A DNA stretch of 64,000 bases from Colwellia sp. PAMC 20917 (lineage in GTDB: Bacteria; Pseudomonadota; Gammaproteobacteria; Enterobacterales; Alteromonadaceae), in the NCBI RefSeq assembly GCF_001767295.1, contig NZ_CP014944.1, positions 806,001 to 870,000 of the forward strand, read 5' to 3'. How positions within the stretch are numbered: position 1 is the stretch's first letter; the number at the start of each line of letters is the position of its first letter. This document shows, one piece after another, positions 15,936 through 24,542 of the stretch. Under the pieces are notes generated by a model. The model worked only from the letters and a program-made list of their open reading frames with translations. It had not been told where the DNA came from and did not search any database. A program made the translations under genes and the position numbers.

Positions 15936-15966
15936 CAAAAAAAAGCCCCCTGAGGTAGGAGGCTGC
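15936..15966 (-). terminator. Terminator of the phhA-phhB operon
   Basis: On the minus strand AGCCTCC pairs with GGGGGCT and is followed by a run of eight T. It lies between phhB and tyrR. Confidence 0.75.
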
Positions 15967-15988
15967 TATTATCTAATGTAAGCAAATA

Positions 15989-16327
15989 TTACAAAAGTTT
16001 GTCAGTTTTTGCTGCACAAATAAAATCATTACGGTGTAGCCCTTTAATAGCATGTGTCCACCAAGTAATTTTTACTTTGCCCCACTCTAATAAAATCGCT
16101 GGATGATGGAATTCTTCTTCGGCTAATGCAGAGACTTTATTTGCAAATGCCCATGATAATTTATAGTTTTTAAACTTATACTCACGTTCAAGCATCATAA
16201 CCCCGTCACGCACTTCAGGGATCCAGTCTGGTATTTGTGATAATAGTGCCGGTAACTCTTCATCACTCACTTGTGGCGCACCAACTTGGCATGCTTCACA
16301 TTTTTGTACAGATAATTGCTCAGTCAT
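15989..16327 (-). CDS. phhB: Pterin-4a-carbinolamine dehydratase
   Basis: The protein has 112 residues, the normal family length. The active-site pattern [20 protein letters not shown] with TH directly after is visible near residues 71-92. The enzyme dehydrates 4a-hydroxytetrahydropterin made by phenylalanine hydroxylase, so the cofactor can be recycled. It is nine bases downstream of phhA and ends at a strong terminator, so phhA-phhB form an operon. Confidence 0.92.
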   Translation of the reverse strand: MTEQLSVQKCEACQVGAPQVSDEELPALLSQIPDWIPEVRDGVMMLEREYKFKNYKLSWAFANKVSALAEEEFHHPAILLEWGKVKITWWTHAIKGLHRNDFICAAKTDKLL

Positions 16328-16336
16328 TATTTTTCC

Positions 16337-17149
16337 TTAACTCACATTATTAATTTCTTTTGCTGGAAACTTCGCTGGGTGTAAGCCTAAGGCTTGTGCT
16401 TGCTCAACCAACTCCATAATATCAGCGACTTCATATTTTCTTAAATCATCTAAATCACTTACTTTATTCAGCATATAATAAATAGGCTGCATAACATCTA
16501 TTCGATATGGCGTTCTTAATACGTCAAGTATGTTAAGTTTTTCACGTTCAACAATATCGCTTTCAGTCGCGTGAATGGTTTCGCTCGGTGAAGACAAAAT
16601 ACCACCGCCATAAACTTTAATCCCCTCAGGGGTATCTAATAAACCAAACTCGACGGTAAACCAATATAAACGAGCTAAAAATACTCTTTGCTCTTTAGTC
16701 GCATTAAGACCCATTTTTCCATAAGCCTCAGTGTAATCAGCAAACGACTTATTGGTTAATAAAGGACAATGACCAAATATTTCATGAAAAATATCAGGTT
16801 CTTGCAGATAATCAAACTCTTCTCGGCTGCGGATAAAAGTAGCTACTGGGAATTTTTTTTCTGATAACAACTTAAAAAACGCACCAAAACCAATTAATGC
16901 CGGTACAGGCTCGCACTGCCAACCTGTTGTTTCTTTAAGTACTTTACTAACTTCTGCCAACTGTGGAATTCGGTCATGTGGTAAATTTAATAATTTTGAG
17001 CCAAATTTATATTCGTCACACGCTTTGTTTTCAACACATTTTAATTGACGAGTGATCAATTCCTGCCAAACGCTATTTTCTTCATCTGACCAATGAATGT
17101 GACCATTTTCATCAGCAACTCGCGAAATATACTTCGTCGCCATCCCCAT
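16337..17149 (-). CDS. phhA: Phenylalanine 4-monooxygenase
   Basis: The protein has 270 residues, typical of bacterial single-domain phenylalanine hydroxylases without a regulatory ACT domain. The iron-binding motif is PDIFHEIFGHCPLL (two His ligands), with the later Glu ligand in RLYWFTVEFGLL. It converts phenylalanine to tyrosine with tetrahydropterin and oxygen and starts the pathway that continues through maiA. The ATG at 17149 has AAGG seven bases upstream; an ATG two codons later is less well placed. Confidence 0.95.
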   Translation of the reverse strand: MGMATKYISRVADENGHIHWSDEENSVWQELITRQLKCVENKACDEYKFGSKLLNLPHDRIPQLAEVSKVLKETTGWQCEPVPALIGFGAFFKLLSEKKFPVATFIRSREEFDYLQEPDIFHEIFGHCPLLTNKSFADYTEAYGKMGLNATKEQRVFLARLYWFTVEFGLLDTPEGIKVYGGGILSSPSETIHATESDIVEREKLNILDVLRTPYRIDVMQPIYYMLNKVSDLDDLRKYEVADIMELVEQAQALGLHPAKFPAKEINNVS

Positions 17150-17296
17150 GATATTACCTTATTTTAATTTTTATCATTATTCACTCACCAATGAGTGAGT
17201 CATGTTCTTCACTGATAATAAAACAAGCTTGACGGGAAAAATACAAAACGCTAACTGACTATTATTTAACCAGACAATAATAGCGTATAGAAAAAA

Positions 17297-17310
17297 TTAC
17301 AAAAATGTAA
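17297..17310. promoter_or_regulatory. Palindrome TTACA-N4-TGTAA upstream of phhA
   Basis: A perfect 5-bp-arm palindrome about 150 bases before phhA. It shares half-sites with TyrR boxes but has the wrong orientation and spacing, so its assignment is uncertain. Confidence 0.25.
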
Positions 17311-17379
17311 ATGTAAAAACAATAACAAATAAAATCAATAAGATAAAAACAACTTATTTAAGCCCCATAAGAAATAAAA

Positions 17380-18423
17380 CTACCTTATTAATAATTTTTT
17401 GACCTGGCTAAGTATTTTTTTCCTCACTTGAGCGATTTTAGGGGTGTTTTCTTCAAAAGGAATGGGTCGACAAAGCTTAATAGTTTGAATACCCAAGCGT
17501 GACGTTAACATACCCGCACCAAGCCCTTGTGCCATGCGCGCAGATAACTTACCTAATAGCTCAGCACCAACCAAGTCAGCTCCTAAATCAATGACTAACT
17601 CACTCGCACCGGCATAAGCCATATTAACAAAAACTTGTTTAATTAATTTTATTCGACTCCAGTAGCCAATTTTTAAACCATAAAGGGCGGCAACTTTGTC
17701 AATCATCCGTAAGTTTCGCCAAAACATTAGCATCATATCAACAAGTGCAATAGGGCTTAAAGCAACTAATACTACGGCTTCTGTTGAGAACTTAGCTACC
17801 TCATCCAATGCTTTTTCGTCAACTTTTGAGAGCACTTCACGGGAATATAATTGCAGTAACTCTTCATCGCTGTATTCCTCTTTGACCAACGAGTGCCAGC
17901 TTTTTTCATGCTCAGACATCAAATCACAAGGTAAATTTGCTGAAATGCTTTCACATAAGGCTTTTGCGTCAATATGTCGAGGGGAAGCTAAATCGGTTGC
18001 TAATATATCTTTCGCTTTTGCTTGTGTACTTTGCTGGCGTTTAAATTGTCTTAATGCTGAATACTCTCGTATTGCCGTTGAACCAATAATAACTGACAAA
18101 CCAAAGAGCAGAACACCATACATACCAGCTAAAATAGGAGATTGGGCAAAGCCTTGTTGAAAAAATGTAAAGGTTTCTACCATAACAACGCCAGCAAAAA
18201 CAGTGCCTATAACCCGCCATAACCAACGAGGCTTTGTTTTTTCCTGTGGGTTATCATCATTTAAATACCCTTGCTTAATTAACGATAAGTCTTCTGATGC
18301 CCGCCAATCGTCATTACCGACAATAACTTGTTGGCCATTTGAAGGTAAATGACTTTTCTTTATAGTTAACTCATCATTTTCAAAAAGAATTTGCTGTTGA
18401 TATTTTTCTTCGAGTTCATTCAT
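17380..18423 (-). CDS. ycjF: YcjF-like inner-membrane protein (TIGR01620/DUF697)
   Basis: The protein has 347 residues. Two membrane helices lie at about residues 70-92 and 95-117, followed by a large C-terminal domain with the conserved KFSTEAVVLVALSPIALVDM region and DUF697-type helices. YcjF and YcjX genes stand together next to the psp operon in many gammaproteobacteria and are induced with it. The start overlaps the last of three micro-ORFs that link it to ycjX. Confidence 0.85.
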   Translation of the reverse strand: MNELEEKYQQQILFENDELTIKKSHLPSNGQQVIVGNDDWRASEDLSLIKQGYLNDDNPQEKTKPRWLWRVIGTVFAGVVMVETFTFFQQGFAQSPILAGMYGVLLFGLSVIIGSTAIREYSALRQFKRQQSTQAKAKDILATDLASPRHIDAKALCESISANLPCDLMSEHEKSWHSLVKEEYSDEELLQLYSREVLSKVDEKALDEVAKFSTEAVVLVALSPIALVDMMLMFWRNLRMIDKVAALYGLKIGYWSRIKLIKQVFVNMAYAGASELVIDLGADLVGAELLGKLSARMAQGLGAGMLTSRLGIQTIKLCRPIPFEENTPKIAQVRKKILSQVKKLLIR

Positions 18424-18487
18424 CTATTTTATCTCCAAGCAAAATGGTATTACTTGCTTCATTCTTATATTTATCAAGGTTGATCAT
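18416..18487 (-). CDS. Third micro-ORF between ycjX and ycjF (degenerate repeat)
   Basis: Twenty-three codons (MINLDKYKNEASNTILLGDK...) starting in ATGA overlap with the preceding micro-ORF and ending over the ycjF start. It keeps the beginning and the LLGDK end of the repeat unit but has lost the middle. It may only serve to pass ribosomes from ycjX to ycjF. Confidence 0.35.
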   Translation of the reverse strand: MINLDKYKNEASNTILLGDKIDE

Positions 18488-18585
18488 TTCATTTTATCGC
18501 CAAGTAAAAACTGCATTAATTGGTCCATGCGTATCGATGGCTGGTAAGCACTTTGCTTTGCGGCTAATTTATCAAGGTCGATCAT
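18484..18585 (-). CDS. Second micro-ORF copying the YcjX C-terminus
   Basis: Thirty-three codons: MIDLDKLAAKQSAYQPSIRM, then DQLMQFLLGDKMK. It starts in ATGA overlap with micro-ORF 1. Its last 14 residues repeat the YcjX C-terminus. It results from tandem duplication of the 3' end of ycjX. Confidence 0.4.
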   Translation of the reverse strand: MIDLDKLAAKQSAYQPSIRMDQLMQFLLGDKMK

Positions 18586-18683
18586 TTCATTTTATCACCA
18601 AGTAAAAACTGCATCACTTGGTCCATGCGTATCGATGGCTGGTAAGCACTTTGCTTTGCGGCTAATGCATCAAGGTCGATCAT
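18582..18683 (-). CDS. First micro-ORF copying the YcjX C-terminus
   Basis: Thirty-three codons beginning MIDLDALAAKQSAYQPSIRM and ending DQVMQFLLGDKMK. The ATG overlaps the ycjX stop (ATGA). It differs from micro-ORF 2 at only two residues (A6/K, V23/L). Translation is possible by coupling; a function is not shown. Confidence 0.4.
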   Translation of the reverse strand: MIDLDALAAKQSAYQPSIRMDQVMQFLLGDKMK

Positions 18684-20110
18684 TTCATTTTATCACCGAG
18701 TAAAAACTGCATCACTTGATCCATACGCAGGTGTGGTAGGCATTCATGTTGTCCAATCGGCTCCATTGGAGCAAAGCTAATAAAATTAAACGTCTCTTGC
18801 TGCCAATAATCTTGTTCGGGTAATTTACTCGGCACCGCACCTGGAAAAACCGTAATTAGCTCTCCATTTTCAGAGCGTTTGCCGCGAAGCACAGGAATGT
18901 ATTGTCCCTGGTAACGACTCGTTCCTGCTTGTGTCGTTTTAACAGAAGCTAGCGCCAGTGTTTTCATTTCAATAACGTCATAATTTAACTGATGTTTAGT
19001 CTGATAAACAAGCTGGTCGAGTAATCTGACTAAGTTATGGTGTTGCTCTGGCGTAACATGGTCAGCTTTGGTTGCAGCAAATAATAACTTATCAATTTTT
19101 GGCGCAAACAAACGAGAAAACAAACTACTTTGACCATAGCTAAAGCTTTCCATGATCATGGTCATCGCTGTTTTCAAATCAGCAAAACTCTCAGGGCCGT
19201 TATTTAAGGGGGTTAAGCAGTCTGCTAATACAATTTGTCTATCGAAGTTAACAAAATGCTCTTTATAAAAAGCCTTAACAACACGTTCTTTATATTCAAT
19301 AAATCTTGCTCTTAGCATACCGATTAAACAGTCATCACTGGCATTTTGATAAGCATTTTTATCCATTTTTTCAAAAGCAGTGAAAGGGAAAAATTGTAAG
19401 ATAGGCGCATCGGCTAATTCTCCAGGTAAGATAAAGCGTCCGGGCTGAATAACCGACAAACCGAGTTCGTGACGAAAGTGTAATAAGAGCTCAGTATATT
19501 CTTTTGATAAGTCAGCCAACCTTTGCTCATCGACCTTGGCAAAGGGATCTATTTGATTAACTTTTTCTATAAAGCTTTCTGCTGATTTAAACCTAGGTTC
19601 GGTAAGCAATAATGCTGTTGTTTGTTGTGACCACTGCTCGAACGTTTGATTTAACATCGGTAAATCAAGTAACCACTCTCCTGGATAATCAGTAATATCT
19701 AGATATAAAGTTGCTGTATCACTGGCATATTTCAACAATGACTCTTTAGGCTTATAACGAATAGCAAGTCGCATCTCACTAATACCATGGGTCGGCTCAG
19801 GCCATGTAGGTTCATTTTGCGAAAAAGCTGACATTGCTCGGTCATATTCAAAACGGCCAATGTGTAAATGCTTTTGAGGCACTCGTTTAGCGGCAATGAA
19901 GCGCCCTTGATGAACAACATTAAAAAAACCAAGTTGTGAATGATTGCCTTCATTAACGAGTTGGTTGACTAAAGAAGTAATAAAGGCTGTTTTACCACTA
20001 CGACTAAGACCTGTAACGGCTAAAGTAACGTGTTGGTCAAGCGTTCTATTTAATAAATCACTCGCTTTTTGCTTTAATTTATTCAGCTTTTTTTTATTTA
20101 TAAATGCCAT
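18680..20110 (-). CDS. ycjX: YcjX-family P-loop stress protein (DUF463)
   Basis: The protein has 476 residues, the usual YcjX length. A P-loop GLSRSGKTAFITSLVNQL lies near residues 34-51, followed by the DITDYPGEW Walker-B-like motif and FAATKADHV (TKxD base-recognition-like). YcjX is a GTPase-like protein of the Psp regulon, encoded with YcjF. The C-terminal end RMDQVMQFLLGDKMK is duplicated twice just downstream. It lies upstream of ycjF and downstream of pspC in the same direction. Confidence 0.9.
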   Translation of the reverse strand: MAFINKKKLNKLKQKASDLLNRTLDQHVTLAVTGLSRSGKTAFITSLVNQLVNEGNHSQLGFFNVVHQGRFIAAKRVPQKHLHIGRFEYDRAMSAFSQNEPTWPEPTHGISEMRLAIRYKPKESLLKYASDTATLYLDITDYPGEWLLDLPMLNQTFEQWSQQTTALLLTEPRFKSAESFIEKVNQIDPFAKVDEQRLADLSKEYTELLLHFRHELGLSVIQPGRFILPGELADAPILQFFPFTAFEKMDKNAYQNASDDCLIGMLRARFIEYKERVVKAFYKEHFVNFDRQIVLADCLTPLNNGPESFADLKTAMTMIMESFSYGQSSLFSRLFAPKIDKLLFAATKADHVTPEQHHNLVRLLDQLVYQTKHQLNYDVIEMKTLALASVKTTQAGTSRYQGQYIPVLRGKRSENGELITVFPGAVPSKLPEQDYWQQETFNFISFAPMEPIGQHECLPHLRMDQVMQFLLGDKMK

Positions 20111-20205
20111 GAATTATCTTACTGAAAGTTATATTAATATTTAATGGTTACACTTAATCACAAAGACAAGTCGTACACTTAACTATTTGTTAAGTGAACA
20201 AGCTA

Positions 20206-20233
20206 AAAAAGCGGCAAAAGCCGCTTTTAAATT
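20206..20233 (-). terminator. Terminator between pspC and ycjX
   Basis: Perfect hairpin AAAAGCGGC-AAAA-GCCGCTTTT followed on the minus strand by more T-rich sequence. It closes the pspABC transcript; ycjX may need its own promoter. Confidence 0.7.
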
Positions 20234-20242
20234 TTTTGTTGA

Positions 20243-20689
20243 TCACAACTTATTGATTTCTCGAGAAACAGTAAACTCAGATGAGGTAACATAATGCTCC
20301 ATCGCTCGAACTTCCCTTTCTAGGGATTTAAATTTATGTCTAATATCCTGAAAAGCTTGTTTAGGTGGCTCTCCAGATTGCCAAATACGCGATTTCACCT
20401 TAATAGACTCAGAAGAAAGTTCTTCTTCTGTGTGCATGGTAGCTGATGCATATTGTGATTGTGCGGGTTGTGGTTTTTTAGCAGTAGTGCCTGGTTTTTT
20501 ATCTAAAATAAACCAACCAGCAATATAAATAACGACAAACCAACCCATACCTAGTAAAACACCCGAAACCACTAGAATACGCACTAACCATGTTTCCCAG
20601 CCAAAGTAATCAGCTAGACCAGCACAGACGCCAGCAATTTTTCCTTGGGTCGAGTTTCTGTATAATTCACCACGGCGCTTGTCTGTCAT
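20243..20689 (-). CDS. pspC: Phage shock protein C
   Basis: The protein has 148 residues. The N-terminal PspC domain has GKIAGVCAGLADYFG and WLVRILVVSG, with a membrane helix at about residues 36-63. The C-terminal half is a cytoplasmic or periplasmic helical tail (SLEREVRAMEHYV). It senses inner-membrane stress together with PspB and releases PspA-bound PspF. It overlaps the pspB stop by four bases. Confidence 0.93.
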   Translation of the reverse strand: MTDKRRGELYRNSTQGKIAGVCAGLADYFGWETWLVRILVVSGVLLGMGWFVVIYIAGWFILDKKPGTTAKKPQPAQSQYASATMHTEEELSSESIKVKSRIWQSGEPPKQAFQDIRHKFKSLEREVRAMEHYVTSSEFTVSREINKL

Positions 20690-20913
20690 ACCTTGCTTCT
20701 CCAGTCAGGTGTTTCAGCATCTAAAATAGCTTCAAGCGTTTTAATTCTATCGGTCATTTTATCGGCTAATTCAGAAAGTTCAGATAATTGCTTGTACTCT
20801 TCTTCACTAAAGCCTTGGGTTATCTGGCGCTTACTTCGGTAATGTAAAATTAACCAAATAGGGGCAACTAACAACATAAAAATGATGACAGGAACCATTA
20901 TAAGTTCTTCCAC
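20686..20913 (-). CDS. pspB: Phage shock protein B
   Basis: The protein has 75 residues with an N-terminal membrane helix (VPVIIFMLLVAPIWLILHY) and a C-terminal coiled coil (LSELADKMTDRIKTLEAI). The GTG at 20913 is preferred as start because AAGGAG lies seven bases upstream; an in-frame ATG five codons later has no such site. It works with PspC as membrane stress sensor. The gene overlaps pspC by four bases. Confidence 0.92.
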   Translation of the reverse strand: MEELIMVPVIIFMLLVAPIWLILHYRSKRQITQGFSEEEYKQLSELSELADKMTDRIKTLEAILDAETPDWRSKV

Positions 20914-20954
20914 AGTACTTCTCCTTATAAGTTATTCAATACAAACTGAGTTAT

Positions 20955-21623
20955 TTAGTTTTTCTTATCTGATTTCATTTTAGCTTTTAATTGCGCTAAT
21001 TCATCATCAATATTTTCATCAGATTCTAAATCAGAGATTTCATCTGCTAATGATTTGCTCCCTAAATCAAGTGACTCAACTTGTGATTCAATATCATCAA
21101 TTTTACGTTCATAACTGTCAAAGCGGCTCAGTGCGTCATTAACCCGACCACTATCGATATTCTTTTTAACTTTTAAACGAGATGTCGCTGTTTTTTCTCG
21201 CATGATAATTGCTTTTTGTCTTGCTTTTGCATCCGCTAATTTTTCTTGTAACTGAGAAACTTCACTTTGTAATTTAGCAATATGATCATCAACGTGGTTC
21301 AACTCATCTAAAAGTGACAGCGCATTCTCAGCACACTTTTTCTTTTCAACGAGCGCCGCTCTTGCTAAATCTTCACGACCTTTGCTTAAGGCTAGTTCAG
21401 CCTTTTCTTGCCATTGTTGCTCATCTTTTTCAAAACGAGTCGCTTGACGAGATAAATCTTTCTTATCCGCTAAAATTTTAGCCGATGACGAACGTACTTC
21501 AACTAAAGTATCTTCCATTTCTTGAATGATCAATCGTACCATTTTTGCAGGATCTTCTGCTTTATCTAACAGGTTGTTAATATTCGAATTAATAATATCT
21601 GTAAACCTAGAAAAAATACCCAT
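20955..21623 (-). CDS. pspA: Phage shock protein A
   Basis: About 222 residues from the ATG at 21623, which has GAGGAAG upstream and gives the standard start MGIFSRFTDIINSNI with its amphipathic membrane-binding helix. The remainder is the long coiled coil of the PspA/Vipp1/ESCRT-III family. Free PspA binds and inhibits PspF; under stress it assembles on the inner membrane and protects the proton gradient. First gene of the pspABC operon, divergent from pspF. Confidence 0.95.
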   Translation of the reverse strand: MGIFSRFTDIINSNINNLLDKAEDPAKMVRLIIQEMEDTLVEVRSSSAKILADKKDLSRQATRFEKDEQQWQEKAELALSKGREDLARAALVEKKKCAENALSLLDELNHVDDHIAKLQSEVSQLQEKLADAKARQKAIIMREKTATSRLKVKKNIDSGRVNDALSRFDSYERKIDDIESQVESLDLGSKSLADEISDLESDENIDDELAQLKAKMKSDKKN

Positions 21624-21672
21624 AACAACTTCCTCATTCAATAATTTAATTTAATGTTACTGATATTTCTTA

Positions 21673-21689
21673 TTCATGTTTTGCGCCAA
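21673..21689 (-). promoter_or_regulatory. Putative sigma-54 promoter of pspA
   Basis: On the minus strand TTGGCGCAAAACATGAA, 50 bases upstream of pspA. The -24 GG is present, while the -12 element reads GA rather than GC at the expected 10-bp spacing. Control of pspA by PspF and sigma-54 is established for the family. Confidence 0.45.
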
Positions 21690-21814
21690 GTTTTACTATT
21701 AACTTAACTTCATGTTTTAAATAAAGTTATTATAATTAAAAAAAACACTTCAAACCTGGTGATTAATAAAATACACTATTTGTTAGTGAAATAAACCAAT
21801 TATTAGGTCAAGTA

Positions 21815-22906
21815 ATGTCGCGTTTTAACCAAAAGGATAATCTTCTTGGACAAGCAAATAATTTTCTTGAAGTTTTAGAGCAAGTCTCACAAATAGCGCC
21901 CTTGAGTAAACCTGTGCTTATTATTGGAGAAAGAGGAACAGGTAAAGAGCTTATTGCGGCTCGGCTTCATTACTTATCTAAACGTTGGGATCAAAGTTAT
22001 TTAAAGCTTAATTGTGCGGCATTAAATGAAAATTTATTAGAAACAGAATTATTTGGCTATGACAGTGGTGCATTCACCGGCGCGAGTAAGCGCCATGAAG
22101 GTCGTTTTGAGCGTGCGGACAATGGCACCCTATTTCTTGACGAAATAGCCAATACATCGGGTTTAATTCAAGAAAAGCTCTTAAGAGTCGTTGAATACGG
22201 TGAGTTTGAGCGTGTGGGTGGCTCAAGAACTATTAATACCAATGTGCGCTTAATTGCCGCAACCAATGAAGACTTACCCACCTTAGCCGATGCTGGTGAA
22301 TTTAGAGCAGATTTACTTGACCGACTTGCTTTTGATGTTATAACCCTACCACCACTTCGAGAACGTATTGAAGACATCATGATGTTAGCTGAAAGCTTTG
22401 CGATTAACATGGCGCGTGAATTAGAATTTGAGCTCTTTAGTGGTTTTACTGAAAAAGCGAAACGTGCCATGCTTGAATATCATTGGCCTGGAAACGTACG
22501 AGAATTAAAAAATGTTGTCGAGCGTAGTGTTTATCGTTGTAATAACCCACATTTACCCGTGCATGACTTAGTCATTGACCCATTTGAGTCACCTTACCGA
22601 CCTTCTCAGCGTATTAAAACCCAAGACAGAATATCGGTGGCAGCGCCGAGTGTTGATAAAGAGAAAAACGAAGAAAAACACCAAGAGGTAATCCATCAAC
22701 AATTGCCCGTTAGTCAATCATTGGTCTTCCCTTTATCATTAAAAGACCTTTCTCAAGACTATGAGATTGATTTGATTCAATCAGCTTTAGAAAATTGTCA
22801 ATATAACCAAAAGAAAACTGCCGACGCACTCAAATTAACCTATCATCAACTAAGAGGTTACTTGAAAAAGTATAACTTATTAGAAAGTGCAGTAGACGAA
22901 GGGTAG
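21815..22906 (+). CDS. pspF: Psp operon transcriptional activator
   Basis: The protein has 363 residues, an AAA+ sigma-54 activator without an N-terminal receiver domain. It has Walker A GERGTGKE (about 37-44), the GAFTGA loop (SGAFTGASKRHEGRFE), Walker B TLFLDEI and a C-terminal helix-turn-helix (KKTADALKLTYHQLRGYL). It activates the divergent pspA promoter and is held inactive by PspA. The linker between AAA+ and HTH domains (about 265-310) is longer and more charged than in E. coli PspF. The next gene, sapA, follows within ten bases. Confidence 0.93.
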   Translation: MSRFNQKDNLLGQANNFLEVLEQVSQIAPLSKPVLIIGERGTGKELIAARLHYLSKRWDQSYLKLNCAALNENLLETELFGYDSGAFTGASKRHEGRFERADNGTLFLDEIANTSGLIQEKLLRVVEYGEFERVGGSRTINTNVRLIAATNEDLPTLADAGEFRADLLDRLAFDVITLPPLRERIEDIMMLAESFAINMARELEFELFSGFTEKAKRAMLEYHWPGNVRELKNVVERSVYRCNNPHLPVHDLVIDPFESPYRPSQRIKTQDRISVAAPSVDKEKNEEKHQEVIHQQLPVSQSLVFPLSLKDLSQDYEIDLIQSALENCQYNQKKTADALKLTYHQLRGYLKKYNLLESAVDEG

Positions 22907-22915
22907 TTGAGTTAT

Positions 22916-24541
22916 ATGTCGATATTCGCTGTTAAAAAACATTTTTTGAAGATAATGACATTGCCATTTTTATGTTGGGTGACGGCATGTGATATTGATA
23001 ATGATCCCTCATTAAGTGACCATAGTATTGTCTATTGCTCAGAAGGCTCTCCTGAAAGTTTTAATCCGCAAACGGTTACCTCTGGTACCACCATTGATGC
23101 TACGTCTAATCAACTCTATAACCGATTAATTTCATTTAGAGGCGAAGAAAACACTATTGCCCCGTCGTTAGCAAAGTCTTGGCATGTGACGCGTGACGGT
23201 AAAATGATTACTTTTTATTTACGCAAAAATGTTGCCTTTCATCAAACCGATTATTTTACCCCAACACGTTTTTTTAATGCCGATGACGTACTGTTCAGTT
23301 TTAACCGTATTTTATTACCTAAGCACCCTTTTCATCAAGTTTCGGGTGGAAAATACCCTTTTTTTCAAAGTGTAAGTTTTTCAAATGTCGTTGAAAGTAT
23401 TGAAAAAATCAATGATTATACGATACGTTTTAAGTTCAAATACGCAGACAGTTCAATTTTGGCTAACATTGCCAGTGACTTTGCCGTCATATTATCAAAG
23501 GAATATGCTGACACCTTAGTGTTAAAAAATATTAAGCGAGAAATAGACACGCTACCCATTGGCACGGGTCCCTTTAAACTAAAAGATTATCGTCCCGGCG
23601 CCTATATTCGCTATGCCCCCCATAAAACGTACTGGGATCAGCCAAGTACTTTAGAGCAGCTTATTTTTGATATAACACCGAGTAATACTGGGCGATTAAC
23701 AAAATTATTAGCGGGTGAATGTGATGTAATTGCTTTTCCCATTGCTCATAACAAAATAAAAAGCAAACCTGAATTAGAGCTACAAGCGGTGACTTCTTTT
23801 AATGTCGGTTATCTTGGTTTTAATACCCTAAAGCCACCTTTTAATAATGTAAAAGTACGTCAAGCGGTTGCATTAGCCGTCAACAAGCAAGCCATTATTG
23901 AAACTGTCTATCAATCTAGAGCAGATATAGCACATAGTTTATTACCTACAACCTCTTGGGCTTATGATAAGAATACTTTACCGCAAACATTTGACTTAGC
24001 TGAAGCTAAAAGATTACTAACTGAGGCTGGCTTTCCTAATGGTTTTACTATGAATCTCTGGGCGTTACCGGTACAACGGGCATATAATCCAGACGCGGTT
24101 ACTATGGCGAAGTTAATTCAAGCAGATTTAAAGAAAATAGGTATTAATGTGTTAATAGAAAATTCTCTCGATATGGGCTCTTTTCTTGAACAGCTATCAA
24201 AAGGTGAGCATCAGAGTGTTTTATTAGGCTGGTCGGCGGATCACCCAGACCCAGACAACTTTTTTACGCCACTGTTGAGCTGTTCATCGGCTAGGAGTGG
24301 TAATAACAGAACATTTTGGTGTCATAAAAAGTTTGATAACTTAATACAGCGAGCATTAGAAACAACAAATGTGGCACAACGTAAAAAGTTTTATAGCCAA
24401 GCGTTAGCGATTATTTCAACTGAAGTGCCGTTAATTCCCATTGCCCACTCTAAACGATTTCAAGCAAGGAAAAATATTGTTAAGGGTGAACTATTATCTC
24501 CCTTTGGTGGTATCGACTTTAGCAGGGTGAGTAAAAACTAA
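22916..24541 (+). CDS. sapA: SapA-type periplasmic peptide-binding protein
   Basis: About 541 residues from the ATG at 22916; the frame also contains a TTG directly after the pspF stop. The N-terminus has a hydrophobic stretch ending in WVTAC, a possible lipobox. The body is an SBP_bac_5 (DppA/OppA-like) fold, with ETIAPSLAKSW-like and GTGPFKLKDYRPG motifs. Sap transporters import peptides, including antimicrobial peptides, and are linked to putrescine export in E. coli. First gene of a complete sapABCDF operon directly following pspF. Confidence 0.9.
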   Translation: MSIFAVKKHFLKIMTLPFLCWVTACDIDNDPSLSDHSIVYCSEGSPESFNPQTVTSGTTIDATSNQLYNRLISFRGEENTIAPSLAKSWHVTRDGKMITFYLRKNVAFHQTDYFTPTRFFNADDVLFSFNRILLPKHPFHQVSGGKYPFFQSVSFSNVVESIEKINDYTIRFKFKYADSSILANIASDFAVILSKEYADTLVLKNIKREIDTLPIGTGPFKLKDYRPGAYIRYAPHKTYWDQPSTLEQLIFDITPSNTGRLTKLLAGECDVIAFPIAHNKIKSKPELELQAVTSFNVGYLGFNTLKPPFNNVKVRQAVALAVNKQAIIETVYQSRADIAHSLLPTTSWAYDKNTLPQTFDLAEAKRLLTEAGFPNGFTMNLWALPVQRAYNPDAVTMAKLIQADLKKIGINVLIENSLDMGSFLEQLSKGEHQSVLLGWSADHPDPDNFFTPLLSCSSARSGNNRTFWCHKKFDNLIQRALETTNVAQRKKFYSQALAIISTEVPLIPIAHSKRFQARKNIVKGELLSPFGGIDFSRVSKN

Positions 24542-24542
24542 T

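Larger units (their letters stand above)
18484..18700 (-). repeat. 98-bp tandem repeat at the 3' end of ycjX
   Basis: Two nearly identical 98-bp units follow ycjX (stop codons at 18680, 18582 and 18484, spaced exactly 98). Both units and the ycjX end share RMDQ(V/L)MQFLLGDKMK followed by stop. Because 98 is not a multiple of three, each unit changes frame and restarts at ATGA. Confidence 0.85.
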
